Assembly (NCBI RefSeq): GCF_000003815.2
Contig: NC_049988.1
Span: forward strand, 17,406,564-17,470,563
Direction of reading: 5' to 3'
DNA from: Branchiostoma floridae
Taxonomy: Eukaryota; Chordata; Leptocardii; Amphioxiformes; Branchiostomatidae
Length of the DNA: 64,000 nucleotides
Part shown: positions 53,101 to 58,640 of the stretch, piece after piece
How positions within the stretch are numbered: the first letter of the stretch is position 1
Layout of the letters: every line of letters begins with the position of its first letter
Notes under the pieces: generated by a model
Told to the model about the DNA's origin: nothing
Seen by the model: the letters and a program-made list of their open reading frames with translations, nothing else
Database searches by the model: none
Program-made: the position numbers and the translations under genes

Positions 53101-53970
53101 GAGCACCAGCTGCCATCTTGCTTTCGTACGTTCGAATCCGAACGTTCTTTCACCTCCAAAAGAAAAATGGACGACGGCAAAGAAATAAACCAGGATGAAC
53201 ACTTCATTTCTACTGAGATGGGTTAATGTTGGGTCGATCTGTTGTTTTGTTTGGGTGGAAAATGCGGATGTCATCCCGGCTGGAAGACAAAACCAGGTCC
53301 AAGCTCTGAGGCAAGCCGGGGCGAAATGTAGGTCGCCTGGGCCGCCATGTTTCTGCATCTCCCTGTTGAGGATGTAGCAACAAATCTCGCCATTTCTAAC
53401 CTCGATTCTCAAGCCTAAAGACTTGTTAGAGATTTTCTGGCGTCCCTAGCAAAATGAACTGACTGCCAAAACTTTAAATATCACCGTTATGTGTCCTGCT
53501 CGGAGCTGGAAGCGACCTGGGCTGGACCGTATCTAGTGTATGCTGTTAGAGCTTGGCGTGTGCGTTTTCTTTTACTTTTCAGTCCTTCACAAGCGATGTT
53601 CAACATGTCCGAGCGAAGATCCACAACTATTTGCCGCCTAGAATTTTATCCCGGGGCCAATTCTTACGTGTGTCTACGTAGGTTTGCAACCTCAAGCGAC
53701 CTTCGCTGACTCCTGGAGGGGTGCAAGGAAAGGTCGGTTGAGGTTGCGAACCCGTACGGGGCCAGGAGCGCCCTCCCCCGAGCACCCACCGTGGAGCTTG
53801 CGGATGGTTTCCTCGGCGCTGGCGTTGTCCTGAACTTCCACGAAGGCGAAGTGATTCTTCAGTTGCACGGTGTCGGGCACGATAGGCACGTCATACTCGA
53901 TGAGCAGGTTTTTGAGCATGTCCAGAGTGATTTCTGGGCTCAGGTTGCCAAAGTATAACTTCGTGGCCAT
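5081..53970 (-). CDS. IGF2BP: IGF2 mRNA-binding protein (IMP/VICKZ family), 5' half, seven exons joined
   Basis: Joining 53790-53970, 50606-50666, 8452-8555, 7664-7727, 7266-7317, 5355-5479 and 5081-5167 on the minus strand gives one uninterrupted frame of 674 nt (224 codons plus 2 nt) with GT-AG borders at every intron. The product starts MATKLYFGNL. It has RRM1 (about residues 4-75, RNP2 LYFGNL, RNP1-like NHFAFVEV), RRM2 (about 84-157, RNP2-like VSISNI), a Gly/Asn/Tyr/Arg-rich linker (about 158-192), and the first half of KH1 with GKGG at 209-212. Two RRMs followed by KH1 near residue 195 is the known IGF2BP layout. The family binds mRNAs in cytoplasmic granules and controls their localisation, stability and translation. 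Vertebrate members are about 580 residues with four KH domains, so over half of this protein lies left of the window. Introns of 42 kb and 3.1 kb near the 5' end dominate the gene. Which vertebrate paralogue is closest cannot be decided here; a single pre-duplication orthologue is expected in a cephalochordate. Confidence 0.93.
5168..5354 (-). other. IGF2BP intron 6 (187 bp)
   Basis: This short intron lies between the linker exon and the KH1 exon, with GT at the right end and AG at the left on the minus strand. It contains nothing else recognised. Confidence 0.85.
5355..5479 (-). CDS. IGF2BP: IGF2BP exon 6, low-complexity RRM-KH linker
   Basis: This 125-nt exon has acceptor GTGCAG|GTG and donor CAG|GTAAGC. 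It codes for residues 155-195 and part of 196. After the last RRM2 strand (VNYV) comes a segment rich in Gly, Asn, Tyr, Arg and Gln with GGYGN and RNQGQ runs, then DFPLR, the first strand of KH1. The linker resembles RGG/prion-like segments of RNA-granule proteins. Vertebrate IMPs also have a Gly/Arg-rich linker here, so the composition is expected, though the Tyr/Asn content looks high. Confidence 0.92.
5480..7265 (-). other. IGF2BP intron 5 (1786 bp)
   Basis: This AT-rich intron separates exons 5 and 6. Open frames in it (for example 5789-6142 and 6165-6437) have no protein character. No repeat or RNA gene was recognised. Confidence 0.8.
7266..7317 (-). CDS. IGF2BP: IGF2BP exon 5, end of RRM2
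   Basis: This 52-nt exon has acceptor TTCCCAG|G and donor GAT|GTAAGT. It codes for the end of residue 137 to residue 154, AVNHLRGHKYCEGSYLD. The pattern helix, then LRGHKYCEGS, then strand closes RRM2; vertebrate IMPs have a similar LNGH motif here. The exon ends in phase 0. Confidence 0.91.
7318..7663 (-). other. IGF2BP intron 4 (346 bp)
   Basis: This is a short AT-rich intron between the two small RRM2 exons. Nothing else was recognised. Confidence 0.85.
7664..7727 (-). CDS. IGF2BP: IGF2BP exon 4, middle of RRM2
   Basis: This 64-nt exon has acceptor CCCTGCAG|TA and donor ACA|GTAAGT. It codes for the end of residue 116 to the start of 137, about HEMNDTKTASVTYEAPEQAA. TASVTYE takes the place of RNP1 and lacks the two aromatics of a canonical RNP1, as expected for RRM2 of this family. 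It is followed by the start of the second helix. Confidence 0.91.
7728..8451 (-). other. IGF2BP intron 3 (724 bp)
   Basis: This intron separates exons 3 and 4. It contains three copies of TGTCCTAGG (7961, 8001, 8056) and the 20-bp perfect palindrome at 8011-8030. Confidence 0.85.
8011..8030. repeat. Perfect 20-bp palindrome in intron 3
   Basis: The sequence CAGATTGCGATCGCAATCTG equals its own reverse complement and sits among three TGTCCTAGG repeats. It could be a dimeric protein-binding site or a chance hairpin. Confidence 0.6.
8452..8555 (-). CDS. IGF2BP: IGF2BP exon 3, first half of RRM2
   Basis: This 104-nt exon has acceptor GACCCAG|A and donor ATA|GTGAGT. It codes for the end of residue 81 through residue 115 and the first base of 116. 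It includes the RNP2-like strand VSISNIPIQ (87-95), an acidic first helix (APDEDVRHLASTFG) and the next strand TIKECH. RRM2 of IMPs is a degenerate RRM that packs against RRM1, and the absence of the usual aromatic residue in RNP2 agrees with that. Confidence 0.92.
8556..13300. other. Left part of intron 2, no gene seen
   Basis: This is AT-rich intronic DNA with scattered short frames that show no domain or codon bias. No repeats were recognised. CACGTG is absent here, in contrast to the next 20 kb. Confidence 0.6.
13575..13860. promoter_or_regulatory. CpG-rich intronic module A
   Basis: This is a dense CpG patch with CACGTG at 13611 and 13679, GGCGGGAA and AAAGCGCGGG (E2F-like), a GCCGC-N4-TTCAAA-N7-CACGTG arrangement at 13657-13684, and an inverted CGTTCGCCGCGAACG near 13742. 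It shares the 15-mer GTCTACGCACGTGAG with module B. The Arg/Lys-rich frame at 13621-13833 is best explained by CpG composition rather than by coding. Confidence 0.45.
14413..14439 (+). promoter_or_regulatory. Composite CDE/CHR plus E-box site
   Basis: The sequence reads CGCGC, then GAAA, then TTCAAA, then 6 nt, then CACGTG. The core-N4-TTYRAA arrangement is that of tandem CDE/CHR elements bound by E2F and LIN54 at cell-cycle promoters. Occupancy is inference from motif shape. Confidence 0.45.
16055..16068 (-). promoter_or_regulatory. DR2 nuclear-receptor-like site
   Basis: On the minus strand this reads AGGTCA, AG, GGGTCA: two half-sites in direct repeat with 2-nt spacing, the form recognised by RAR/RXR-type receptors. 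It lies just left of module B. Confidence 0.35.
16085..16345. promoter_or_regulatory. CpG-rich intronic module B
   Basis: This module starts with GTCTACGCACGTGAG (16092-16106), shared with module A. It has a composite AGCGG-N4-TTTAAA-N6-CACGTG site at 16137-16163, GGCGTGGGGCGG, and an inverted CGTTCGCCGCCGAACG near 16226 that parallels the inverted sequence in module A. The order of parts suggests A and B are diverged duplicates. Confidence 0.45.
16137..16163 (+). promoter_or_regulatory. Composite CDE/CHR plus E-box site
   Basis: The sequence reads AGCGG, then GAGT, then TTTAAA, then 6 nt, then CACGTG (followed by GAC). It has the same orientation and order as the sites at 14413, 17255, 17990, 23455, 25746 and 41046. 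Confidence 0.4.
17220..17345. promoter_or_regulatory. CpG-rich intronic module C with three E-boxes
   Basis: CACGTG occurs at 17223, 17275 and 17294. GAACATATCGCGCA (17228-17241) recurs exactly at 29741-29754. A composite GGCGC-GAAG-TTCAAA-N5-CACGTG site lies at 17255-17280. Confidence 0.45.
17255..17280 (+). promoter_or_regulatory. Composite CDE/CHR plus E-box site
   Basis: The sequence reads GGCGC, then GAAG, then TTCAAA, then 5 nt, then CACGTG. It is one of the cleanest copies; the extended text resembles the copies at 14413 and 41046, including ACCACGTGC. Confidence 0.45.
17800..18020. promoter_or_regulatory. CpG-rich intronic module D with four E-boxes
   Basis: CACGTG occurs at 17807, 17869, 17947 and 18008 within about 200 nt. 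The right end holds the composite CGCGC-GAAC-TTTAAA-N3-CACGTG site (17990-18013), whose 16-mer GCGCGAACTTTAAACT recurs exactly at 41047. Confidence 0.45.
17990..18013 (+). promoter_or_regulatory. Composite CDE/CHR plus E-box site
   Basis: The sequence reads CGCGC, then GAAC, then TTTAAA, then 3 nt, then CACGTG. Its 16-mer core is identical to the copy 23 kb away at 41047. Confidence 0.45.
22839..22854 (-). promoter_or_regulatory. DR4 nuclear-receptor-like site
   Basis: This is a perfect direct repeat TGACCT-N4-TGACCT (AGGTCA half-sites on the minus strand), the spacing preferred by TR/LXR-type receptors. It lies next to CACGTG at 22856. Confidence 0.35.
23455..23480 (+). promoter_or_regulatory. 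Composite CDE/CHR plus E-box site
   Basis: The sequence reads GGCGC, then GAAT, then TTCGAA, then 5 nt, then CACGTG. TTCGAA is a canonical CHR form. Confidence 0.45.
23697..23712 (-). promoter_or_regulatory. DR4 nuclear-receptor-like site
   Basis: TGACCC-N4-TGACCC is a direct repeat of GGGTCA half-sites on the minus strand. Confidence 0.3.
24231..24243 (-). promoter_or_regulatory. DR1 nuclear-receptor-like site
   Basis: TGACCC-A-TGACCC gives GGGTCA half-sites with 1-nt spacing on the minus strand, the RXR/HNF4/COUP-type arrangement. Confidence 0.3.
24355..24640. promoter_or_regulatory. CpG-rich intronic module E with YY1-like site
   Basis: This module holds ATAATGGCGGCGC at about 24374 (YY1-like), CACGTGAGGG at 24498, CCCGCGCGAGA and TGTGGCGGG. 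The ATG in the YY1-like site opens an 18-codon + strand frame that is too short to call a gene. Confidence 0.35.
25160..25380. promoter_or_regulatory. CpG-rich intronic module F
   Basis: CACGTG occurs at 25168 and 25238 (CACGTGGAC), with AAGCGCGCCGC between. CGCGC-CAAA-TTCAAA at 25269-25283 has the CDE/CHR-like spacing but is followed by CACGAG instead of CACGTG. Confidence 0.4.
25746..25772 (+). promoter_or_regulatory. Composite CDE/CHR plus E-box site
   Basis: The sequence reads CGCGC, then CACC, then TTCAAA, then 6 nt, then CACGTG (followed by GAC). It fits the composite rule exactly. Confidence 0.42.
27049..27417. mobile_element. MITE-like element with about 36-bp terminal inverted repeats
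   Basis: The left end reads TAGGCCACACCAATTTAATT and continues TCTTGGTTCACGGATT. The right end is its near-perfect reverse complement at about 27384-27417. Inside, A/T-rich AAATAAAAAT runs are also inverted. The TA at each border is compatible with a TA target duplication (Tc1/mariner-like). No transposase frame is present, so the element is non-autonomous. Confidence 0.75.
29590..29790. promoter_or_regulatory. CpG-rich intronic module G
   Basis: CACGTG occurs at 29606, 29633 and 29697. GAACATATCGCGCA at 29741-29754 is identical to the sequence at 17228, and is followed by TTTCGCGCC, a strong E2F-type site. Confidence 0.42.
30120..30330. promoter_or_regulatory. CpG-rich intronic module H
   Basis: CACGTG occurs at 30130 and 30189, the latter as CACGTGGACGGCGGCGTG, which parallels CACGTGGACATCGGCGTG at 25238. 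The rest is CpG-rich with no coding signal. Confidence 0.38.
32138..32165 (-). promoter_or_regulatory. Reverse-orientation variant of the composite site
   Basis: CACGTG, then 4 nt, then TTTAAA, then 6 nt, then GGCGCC. On the minus strand the order matches the other composite sites, but the spacing between the GCGC core and TTTAAA is 6 rather than 4. Confidence 0.3.
33645..33790. promoter_or_regulatory. CpG-rich intronic module I
   Basis: This module has GGCGCGCC near 33653, CACGTG at 33717 (inside GTCACGTGAC, the preferred USF/TFE form) and 33769 (CACGTGGACG), and GGGCGCGCAAG. It is preceded by an octamer ATGCAAAT-type site. Confidence 0.38.
35182..35294. repeat. Tandem duplication, about 67-bp period
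   Basis: Two adjacent diverged copies begin ATTAGGAAAA at 35182 and 35249, and both end AAGGTTTGAAAC. There is no coding potential. Confidence 0.7.
36126..36139. promoter_or_regulatory. 14-bp palindrome CATGAATATTCATG, POU-dimer-like
   Basis: This perfect palindrome has two ATGAAT half-sites. It lies 60 nt from CACGTG at 36067. Palindromic octamer-related sites of this kind can bind POU dimers; the assignment is inference. Confidence 0.3.
39035..39330 (-). mobile_element. Diverged tRNA-derived SINE
   Basis: The minus strand shows the body GCGCCCTTGGAAACGGCACT, then TTACAGGACTTTCCTCTCTT and CACTCAGGTG...GAGTACCT. This matches the same body in the clearer copies at about 56395-56560 and 61450-61640. 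The tRNA head (left of the body on the minus strand, high coordinates) is badly decayed. Borders are approximate. Confidence 0.55.
39846..40229. other. Assembly gap (384 N)
   Basis: This is a run of N inside intron 2. Any open frame spanning it is meaningless. Confidence 0.99.
40860..41110. promoter_or_regulatory. CpG-rich intronic module J
   Basis: This is a CpG patch with GTGCGCGAC near 40878 and, at 41046-41080, GGCGC-GAAC-TTTAAA-N14-CACGTG. The 16-mer at 41047-41062 is identical to that at 17991-18006. Confidence 0.42.
41046..41080 (+). promoter_or_regulatory. Composite CDE/CHR plus E-box site, wide spacing
   Basis: The sequence reads GGCGC, then GAAC, then TTTAAA, then 14 nt, then CACGTG. 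The inserted bases include a second CTTCGAA (TTCGAA), itself CHR-like. Confidence 0.42.
42083..42106. repeat. GT/TA microsatellite
   Basis: An alternating GT run passes into TATATA. Confidence 0.8.
50172..50189. repeat. 18-bp perfect palindrome near exon 2
   Basis: AGCAAGGAGCTCCTTGCT is self-complementary and lies about 420 nt downstream of the exon 2 donor. It may form a hairpin in the pre-mRNA. Function is unknown. Confidence 0.55.
50606..50666 (-). CDS. IGF2BP: IGF2BP exon 2, end of RRM1
   Basis: This 61-nt exon has acceptor TTCTAG|GC and donor CAG|GTAGGT. It codes for residues 61-80 and part of 81, reading GYNFHGSVITVEHSVQRNRG. This is the last helix-strand of RRM1 and the Ser/Val-rich start of the inter-RRM linker; in vertebrate IMPs the same place also reads roughly EHSV followed by basic residues. 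It is too short to show up as an open frame on its own. It was found by following the phase of exon 1 and confirmed by the fit to exon 3, 42 kb away. Confidence 0.92.
50667..53789 (-). other. IGF2BP intron 1 (3123 bp)
   Basis: The left 2 kb is AT-rich and empty. The right part (about 52800-53400) is a CpG island with the Pro/Phe-rich candidate exon (52939-53116) and, on the minus strand near 53350, ACATGGCGGCC (YY1-like) opening a 25-codon frame that ends in TGA. Confidence 0.85.
52939..53116 (-). CDS. Candidate alternative first exon (Pro/Phe-rich) inside IGF2BP intron 1
   Basis: An ATG at 53114-53116, with A at -3 and G at +4, opens a GC-rich frame of 59 codons plus one base that ends at a plausible donor, CCCCG|GTAACT. 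The peptide starts MAAGAPDAALAVPGP and then carries a repeated Pro-Phe pattern (PPFPMFPQPPLFPHF...). Composition and codon choice look like a real N-terminal exon rather than chance. It ends in phase 1, the same as IGF2BP exon 1, so splicing to exon 2 would be in frame and would replace the first 60 residues of RRM1. It could also be the first exon of a nested gene whose other exons I cannot see. I do not recognise the peptide. Confidence 0.42.
53790..53970 (-). CDS. IGF2BP: IGF2BP exon 1, first part of RRM1 with the start codon
   Basis: This exon codes for residues 1-60 plus one base of codon 61. The ATG at 53968-53970 has A at -3 and G at +4, a strong Kozak context, and no upstream in-frame ATG was seen. 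RNP2 (LYFGNL, residues 5-10) and RNP1-like NHFAFVEV (39-46) of RRM1 are both here, joined by an acidic/hydrophobic helix. The donor is G|GTGGGT at 53789. Reading on past the donor gives a Gly/Pro-rich tail unlike an RRM, which supports splicing at this point. The phase-1 end fits exon 2 exactly, restoring Gly61. Confidence 0.93.
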
Positions 53971-54520
53971 GTTGTGCTACTACAGGATTCGAACCAGCGT
54001 GTTCTCGCGCGGTAGGATGGAACTCCGAAAAAGACTGACGCGTTCCCACGACCGGGAGAAAAAAACTGAGAGGTAGAACCGGACTAGGCGGTGTGAAAGC
54101 TGAAGTGAGACTGTCGGGAAGCCTGTGTAGTGAGAACTACACCAAGAAAAGGGACGGCGGGTACCAGAAGTTATGATGTTGTGAAGTGTAGCTGACTCGT
54201 GTGGACCCGAGCTGTCGGAGTGAGTGCAGCGTCGGACCAACCGCCTTCAAATAAAATCCACGCAAATACCACGAATAGTTGAATGGCTGAAAGCCGGCCA
54301 CGTGGTCAGCTGTCTTCACGTGACAGGCCCGGTGCTTCCGTCCCGCCAAAACCAGACCTTGCCAACCTCTCTCATTCATCAAGTACAAACGTACTTACGC
54401 AGAAAACAATCTCTTGTTATCTTTGAAAGATACGCGAGAAAATGGAGTTTTGCTGATTATTCAGTTTGACGTTGGAGATAACTTGACAGTTGTCAATCAA
54501 TTGACCCAGGTCACGTGATT
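53971..54520 (-). promoter_or_regulatory. IGF2BP: 5' UTR and promoter region of IGF2BP
   Basis: This is the CpG-containing sequence directly upstream of exon 1. There is no obvious TATA box; a weak TTTTATTT-like stretch lies near 54250. Three E-boxes CACGTG occur at 54299, 54317 and 54512. Inverted CCAAT-type sequence and GGCGC lie around 54520-54535. The transcription start was not determined, but is probably between about 54100 and 54240. The open frame over 53980-54240 starts at TTG, not ATG, and is not treated as an upstream ORF. Confidence 0.5.
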
Positions 54521-54870
54521 CATTGGCGCTGATTGCCAATCTATTATTGCCTCAGAGGAGGATCTCATACTTTTATCGGAGATTATTTGTTTGCTTGTTT
54601 ATCTATTTATTTCTTTGTTTGCTTATGAGCTTATCTGTGCTTTTGCTAAACAAAAACGCTTAAAAACTTCTAGTAAATTTTGAGAAAGAAAGTTGGACCC
54701 GAATCTTGACACAGAAATGTCATGAATTTCCTTTTTACCCAAAGAATCTCTTGAATTATCCAAAGGATTTTGGTTTCTTCCAACAGACGTGGGAAGAAAG
54801 ATCCAAAATGTTAATTACGAGGTTGCTGAATTCTATGCTGTTGCGGAGATCTGGAGGACCCTGGAGCCTG
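54521..54870. other. Upstream intergenic DNA, no gene seen
   Basis: This is AT-rich sequence between the IGF2BP promoter and the first intergenic MITE-like element. No coding or repeat signal was recognised. Confidence 0.5.
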
Positions 54871-55005
54871 CTCTCCAAACAGAGGTTGGATGGAGAAATC
54901 CTAACATCATTCTATTTCTCAATCATAAAGAAAGCGACCGGCTCTGTTAAAAAAGAAGACAACGACCTCCCTAGTCCCTACCAAACCTCTACTTGGAGAA
55001 TACAG
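54870..55005. mobile_element. Small MITE-like element, CTCCAA...AGAGGTT ends
   Basis: The left end CTCCAAACAGAGGTTGG (about 54872) is mirrored by the right end CCAAACCTCTACTTGGAG (to about 55003). The same terminal motif appears at 62955-63058 and 63806-63976. It has no coding capacity. Confidence 0.6.
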
Positions 55006-55402
55006 GAGTAACTCGATAGCCAGTATGCGCGGACAGGCCAATCCAATAAACGTACTTGTTTCTCGGCACGAAAAAGCAATCAAAGATGGCTACATGGATG
55101 TAAGAGTTATACAGGTTTTTTAATAATTATATGGCGTCATTTGCACCATGGTTAGAGGACACTGTACGTCGGTTTATAATCATGATACACAAGCCAACCA
55201 CCTCTGCTGTACTCCAGCATGGCCACCCGGATTCAAATTACAGCCACCATGACGTCACGACGAAAGCCTGCGCAGATAAAAAGCTATTGAAGGCTGTTAA
55301 GATCAATACCGATATGTCGTCCTCCCGCATTGTTTTCTTCACACATTCGCTCAGAACCTTCTTTTTGCAGGCTGGGCTTATGCGTTATGGGCTGGGCTTT
55401 TC

Positions 55403-55591
55403 TTAATCTTCAAGCAGATCCAACGGTAGCATAAGAGGTCATAAGAGTAAAGCCGGCCTAAGAGTGTGTATGCGACCGGAGGTGCCCGTCTGATTTCCTT
55501 TGGCCGGCTATACTCCTTGGCCAGCTTTTCTACATATCTATACTTTACTTTAGACTACCTTATGGCACCGTATGATCTGCTTGGAGATTAG
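55403..55591. mobile_element. MITE-like element with CTAATCTCCAAGCAGATC-type inverted repeats
   Basis: The left end TTAATCTTCAAGCAGATC and right end GATCTGCTTGGAGATTAG are near-perfect inverted repeats. The interior has GGCCGGCTATACTCCTTGGC, closely matching the copy at 63151-63295. Flanks GCTTTTC/GCTTTTT suggest a 7-bp target duplication with one change. There is no transposase frame. Confidence 0.75.
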
Positions 55592-55732
55592 GCTTTTTAG
55601 ACTTTTTACCTTTTCAGTTGTGGGTGTGTGACTGTGGATGTATGTGGATGTATATTTTGTGTTCTGAGCATGTTGTACTGAAGAGATGCATATCCTGAAA
55701 AAATTGTTTGTCTGTTTGAACCTTTGTTTATT

Positions 55733-55764
55733 CAAGGAGCTTTTATCCTGATAAAAGCTCCTTG
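55733..55764. repeat. Perfect 15-bp-arm hairpin plus third partial copy
   Basis: CAAGGAGCTTTTATC, a 2-nt loop (CT), then the exact reverse complement. TTTATTCAAGGAGCTTT follows again at about 55766-55783, so the hairpin probably arose from repeated copies of a short unit. Confidence 0.75.
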
Positions 55765-56044
55765 GTTTATTCAAGGAGCTTTGTTTATTGCCTTTGCTAT
55801 TTCACCCACCTTCGCATTTACACTTGAAAGAACGAGCCTTTCACGAACACCCAAATATCACAACACATTATCTCAACTGATTGATGATGATTAGCCCCGA
55901 ACAGTTTGCGTCATTTGATTGGATGGTGACCTTTACCTGGACCTTTCCATTGGATGATGACGTGAGATAGTTGGGGGAGTGAGGTCATCGACCTGCATGT
56001 CGCTTGTGGGGTTCAGAGGTTATCAGCAGGGGGGCAGCCGTAAA

Positions 56045-56701
56045 TAATCTCCAAGCAGATGTTCAGAGGGACGGTTGTAAAATTTTCCAGACCGGACGGT
56101 TTTTCGGACCCGGGAAAAAACACAGCCGGTTTTACAAATTTGTGCACATTTTCAAATCTCCTTGGATATTATGTCGTAAATTCTAACCCTCAAAGATTTT
56201 GTAAGAGAAACTTGAAATGCTTTCCAAGGATGGCCATGGGGTACGACAAAATGACGTCCATATATCTTTAATGATTTCTTTTGGAAAGACGACGACAATG
56301 CAACACGGCACTCAAGTTAGTAACTTAACGTTATATCAACAGCGCCGCATACAAAGATAAGTACAGACAGAAAGTAAAAGGTAGTATGTTACCTCTCCGA
56401 CCGAAGTCAGGTTCCCATTTCTACACCTGGGTGAAGTAAAGTGTAATGAAGTGCCTTTCCCAAGGGCACAACTACGGGGGCACGACGGGTGTCGAACTCG
56501 GGACCGTCAGGTTCCGAGCCCAACACTCTACCAGTCATGCCTCACACGACGCCCATATTTGGCGTCGATTGCATGTCATCACCAACGAGAAAAGGGCGGG
56601 AAAGGAAAAATTAAAGCAGATGTTCGGATGAGTGGTTGTGAGAGGAGCCAGACAGTCAAAAATCTTCACCATCTTCCACCCAAACATCTGCTTGGAGATT
56701 G
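56045..56701. mobile_element. Composite repeat with TAATCTCCAAGCAGATG ends and an inner SINE
   Basis: The left end TAATCTCCAAGCAGATGTTC (56045) and right end ACATCTGCTTGGAGATT (to 56700) are inverted. A second internal GCAGATGTTCGGATG at 56616 parallels the left subterminal sequence. A SINE lies between (56395-56560). It is probably two or more insertions of one MITE family rather than one element. Confidence 0.55.
56395..56560 (-). mobile_element. tRNA-derived SINE
   Basis: The minus strand reads a tRNA-like head (ACTGGTAGAGTGTTGGGCTC, then a B-box-like CCCGAGTTCGACACCCG). The body follows: TTGTGCCCTTGGGAAAGGCA, then TTTACTTCACCCAGGTGTAG and AAATGGGAACCTGACTTCGG. The head-body arrangement is typical of SINEs. 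It is not a functional tRNA because acceptor pairing is lost. Confidence 0.7.
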
Positions 56702-57312
56702 AGAAAAAACGAATCAATTAGTGACTCAGCACAAAGTCAAAGTCAATGTCAATGTCAATGTAACACAAAGGCATCCCGCCCTTAATAGACACATATATCT
56801 TCCACACGCGCGCCATTGTGTCCGCCATTGTGTGACGTCAGCGCTCAGTGCCCTTGGATTTCACGGAGTTACCGGCACAATGTTTATCATTCGATGTACT
56901 GCTTGATTCTATGAAACGTTACTGTTTATACCTTAGAAGCAACAGTGTACATGACACGCTAGACTCAACATATGCATGTTGTACTATTTCATTGTGTCAT
57001 ACAGATGTCTTTTATATGTACTGTATATGTACTTCCAACTCTTGGAAGACAGGGAATACTAGTAACGTACGCAAAACCGGATAGTAATGTGAGTGTGAGT
57101 GTAAGTAGTTGTTTTAGACCTTACGAAAGTCGCTGTACTTTTGTTGCGTCTATAAAGATTTCTCAGTATGTAAATGTTCAGCTGTATAAGTATGTGTGTT
57201 CGATGGCACCCAAAATCAGTATTACTGCCTGGGATGCCTTCTGCATTGCTTTGATCTAATTCTAGATAAAATGAAATAAGAATAAATTGTTGTATAGAAA
57301 TGTCTTACATAT

Positions 57313-57535
57313 TATCTCCAAGCAGATGTAAGAATTCGGCTCAATCTCAGTGTTTTTTCCCTGTTCTTGCAGCATTTAGCACTCTTTTGTTCATTAGTGA
57401 TGTTCTCCTATGGGTAACGAAACTTTGACGTGCATTTGCCCTTTTCCGTCTTTTTTTACTCCTAGCACACTTTTGCTGGCCCTTTCTTTTTGTACTGGGG
57501 CGCTTGAACTGCCAGCCCGTAGACGTACAAGTATA
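57313..57535. repeat. MITE end and dispersed repeat shared with 63.4 kb
   Basis: ATCTCCAAGCAGATG at about 57315 is a lone inverted-repeat end. From about 57430 the text CCTTTTCCGTCTTTTTTT... and CACTTTTGCTGGCC...TTTTTGTACTGG recurs in both arms of the hairpin at 63359-63460 and the sequence just right of it. Confidence 0.55.
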
Positions 57536-58139
57536 GGAAGACCCTGTAAAACTTATTATGTACATCAGCTTTGCGAACACGCTTGCTGTTCCGTGGTCTG
57601 CCCAAGGCTATATATAGAGGATAGGGATGGATGGAGGGAGCCGGAGAGAGTCAGCTTCATCCGTGCAAACAGCACGATCAGATGATGATAATGATGATGT
57701 TCGTTAAAAAGTGGACTACTAGAAAATAAAGAGTTTCAAAACAGACGGTGGGCTAGACCGTGATTGGAGTTTGTCTTGCGAAGAGGATCAGCTGGTCTAG
57801 TCCGGAAAAACCACCATGAAATATAATGACAATCATTTCTCACATTCCTTGGATGCAAACCCCATGACGACTTTAAAAATTGTACAGTTTCGCTATAAAT
57901 CAAATCACATAAACGCAACAGCGTCTATATTGTTTATGAGCTACTGATATTGCTCAGTGTCTTTTCTGTGAACAATCATCAATGATTGTTGCCAAACAAT
58001 CAAGCCTTTAGGAACATCGCACTTTTGAAAAGGCACGAATGGACCATGTCACATATGGGTTTTCGGCATCTTCCTCTGCTTCCAAAAAAAGTCAAACCCA
58101 ACCTGTTCAGAAATAGCCAACACTGGTATTCGAGTGGTC

Positions 58140-58640
58140 TCTTTTTACAATGATATGACTATCCATTGTCACATGTATGTTCCCAATGTTTCTACTGTGT
58201 ACTTGCAATTAGCCTCCGAGCATAAACTTGCAAGTAAACTTTCATATTATGAAGACTGTGAGGTTGCTGTCTCATCAGTAGCACAATACTGTCTACCAGT
58301 TCTAGCAAACATGTCTGAGTGAAAGCTCCTAGTATTACAGAACAGAGCCTGCAGATTGTTGTCGATATACCCACTAGAAACGAATGCATCTAGATTGGCC
58401 CATGGTGAGAGAAAGATTCGTGATCAGTACATTGGGTTTTTTTTAGAATACAGTCATTTATAAACGATACAGTTTCATCGTTCCCGTGCATTCAACGCAC
58501 ACATATTTAACTAGACTATCCGATCCTACAGTTTCAGACTATCCAAGCCAAAAACAGCGACTTCATAAAGTGTATAATAAATGTCTGAGAGAGAGAGAAG
58601 CGACTGTATATAGTGTATAATAAATGTCGGAGCGAACTAC
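58140..58640 (+). pseudogene. Possible decayed non-LTR retrotransposon 3' fragment
   Basis: The + strand reads a frame ending ...SVAQYCLPVLANMSE (stop at 58321). It resumes at once in another frame with KLLVLQNRACRLLSIYPLE, which resembles the LQNRAxR segment near the end of jockey/CR1-type reverse transcriptases. GTGTATAATAAATGTC is repeated near 58570 and 58610, possibly a 3' tail duplication. No catalytic motif is present, so this is tentative. Confidence 0.3.

Noticed and set aside
52772-53188. 138-codon plus-strand frame opposite the candidate alternative exon
   Set aside because: There is no domain character; the Lys/Glu/Gly-rich part is the complement of the Pro-rich strand.
52816-53412. 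198-codon minus-strand frame over the intron 1 CpG island
   Set aside because: It is in a different frame from the Pro/Phe-rich candidate exon and reads as random Cys/Trp/Ser-rich text. It is a shadow of GC-rich DNA.
53980-54240. 86-codon open frame just upstream of IGF2BP exon 1, a possible uORF
   Set aside because: It starts at TTG and contains no ATG, so there is no reason to expect it to be translated.
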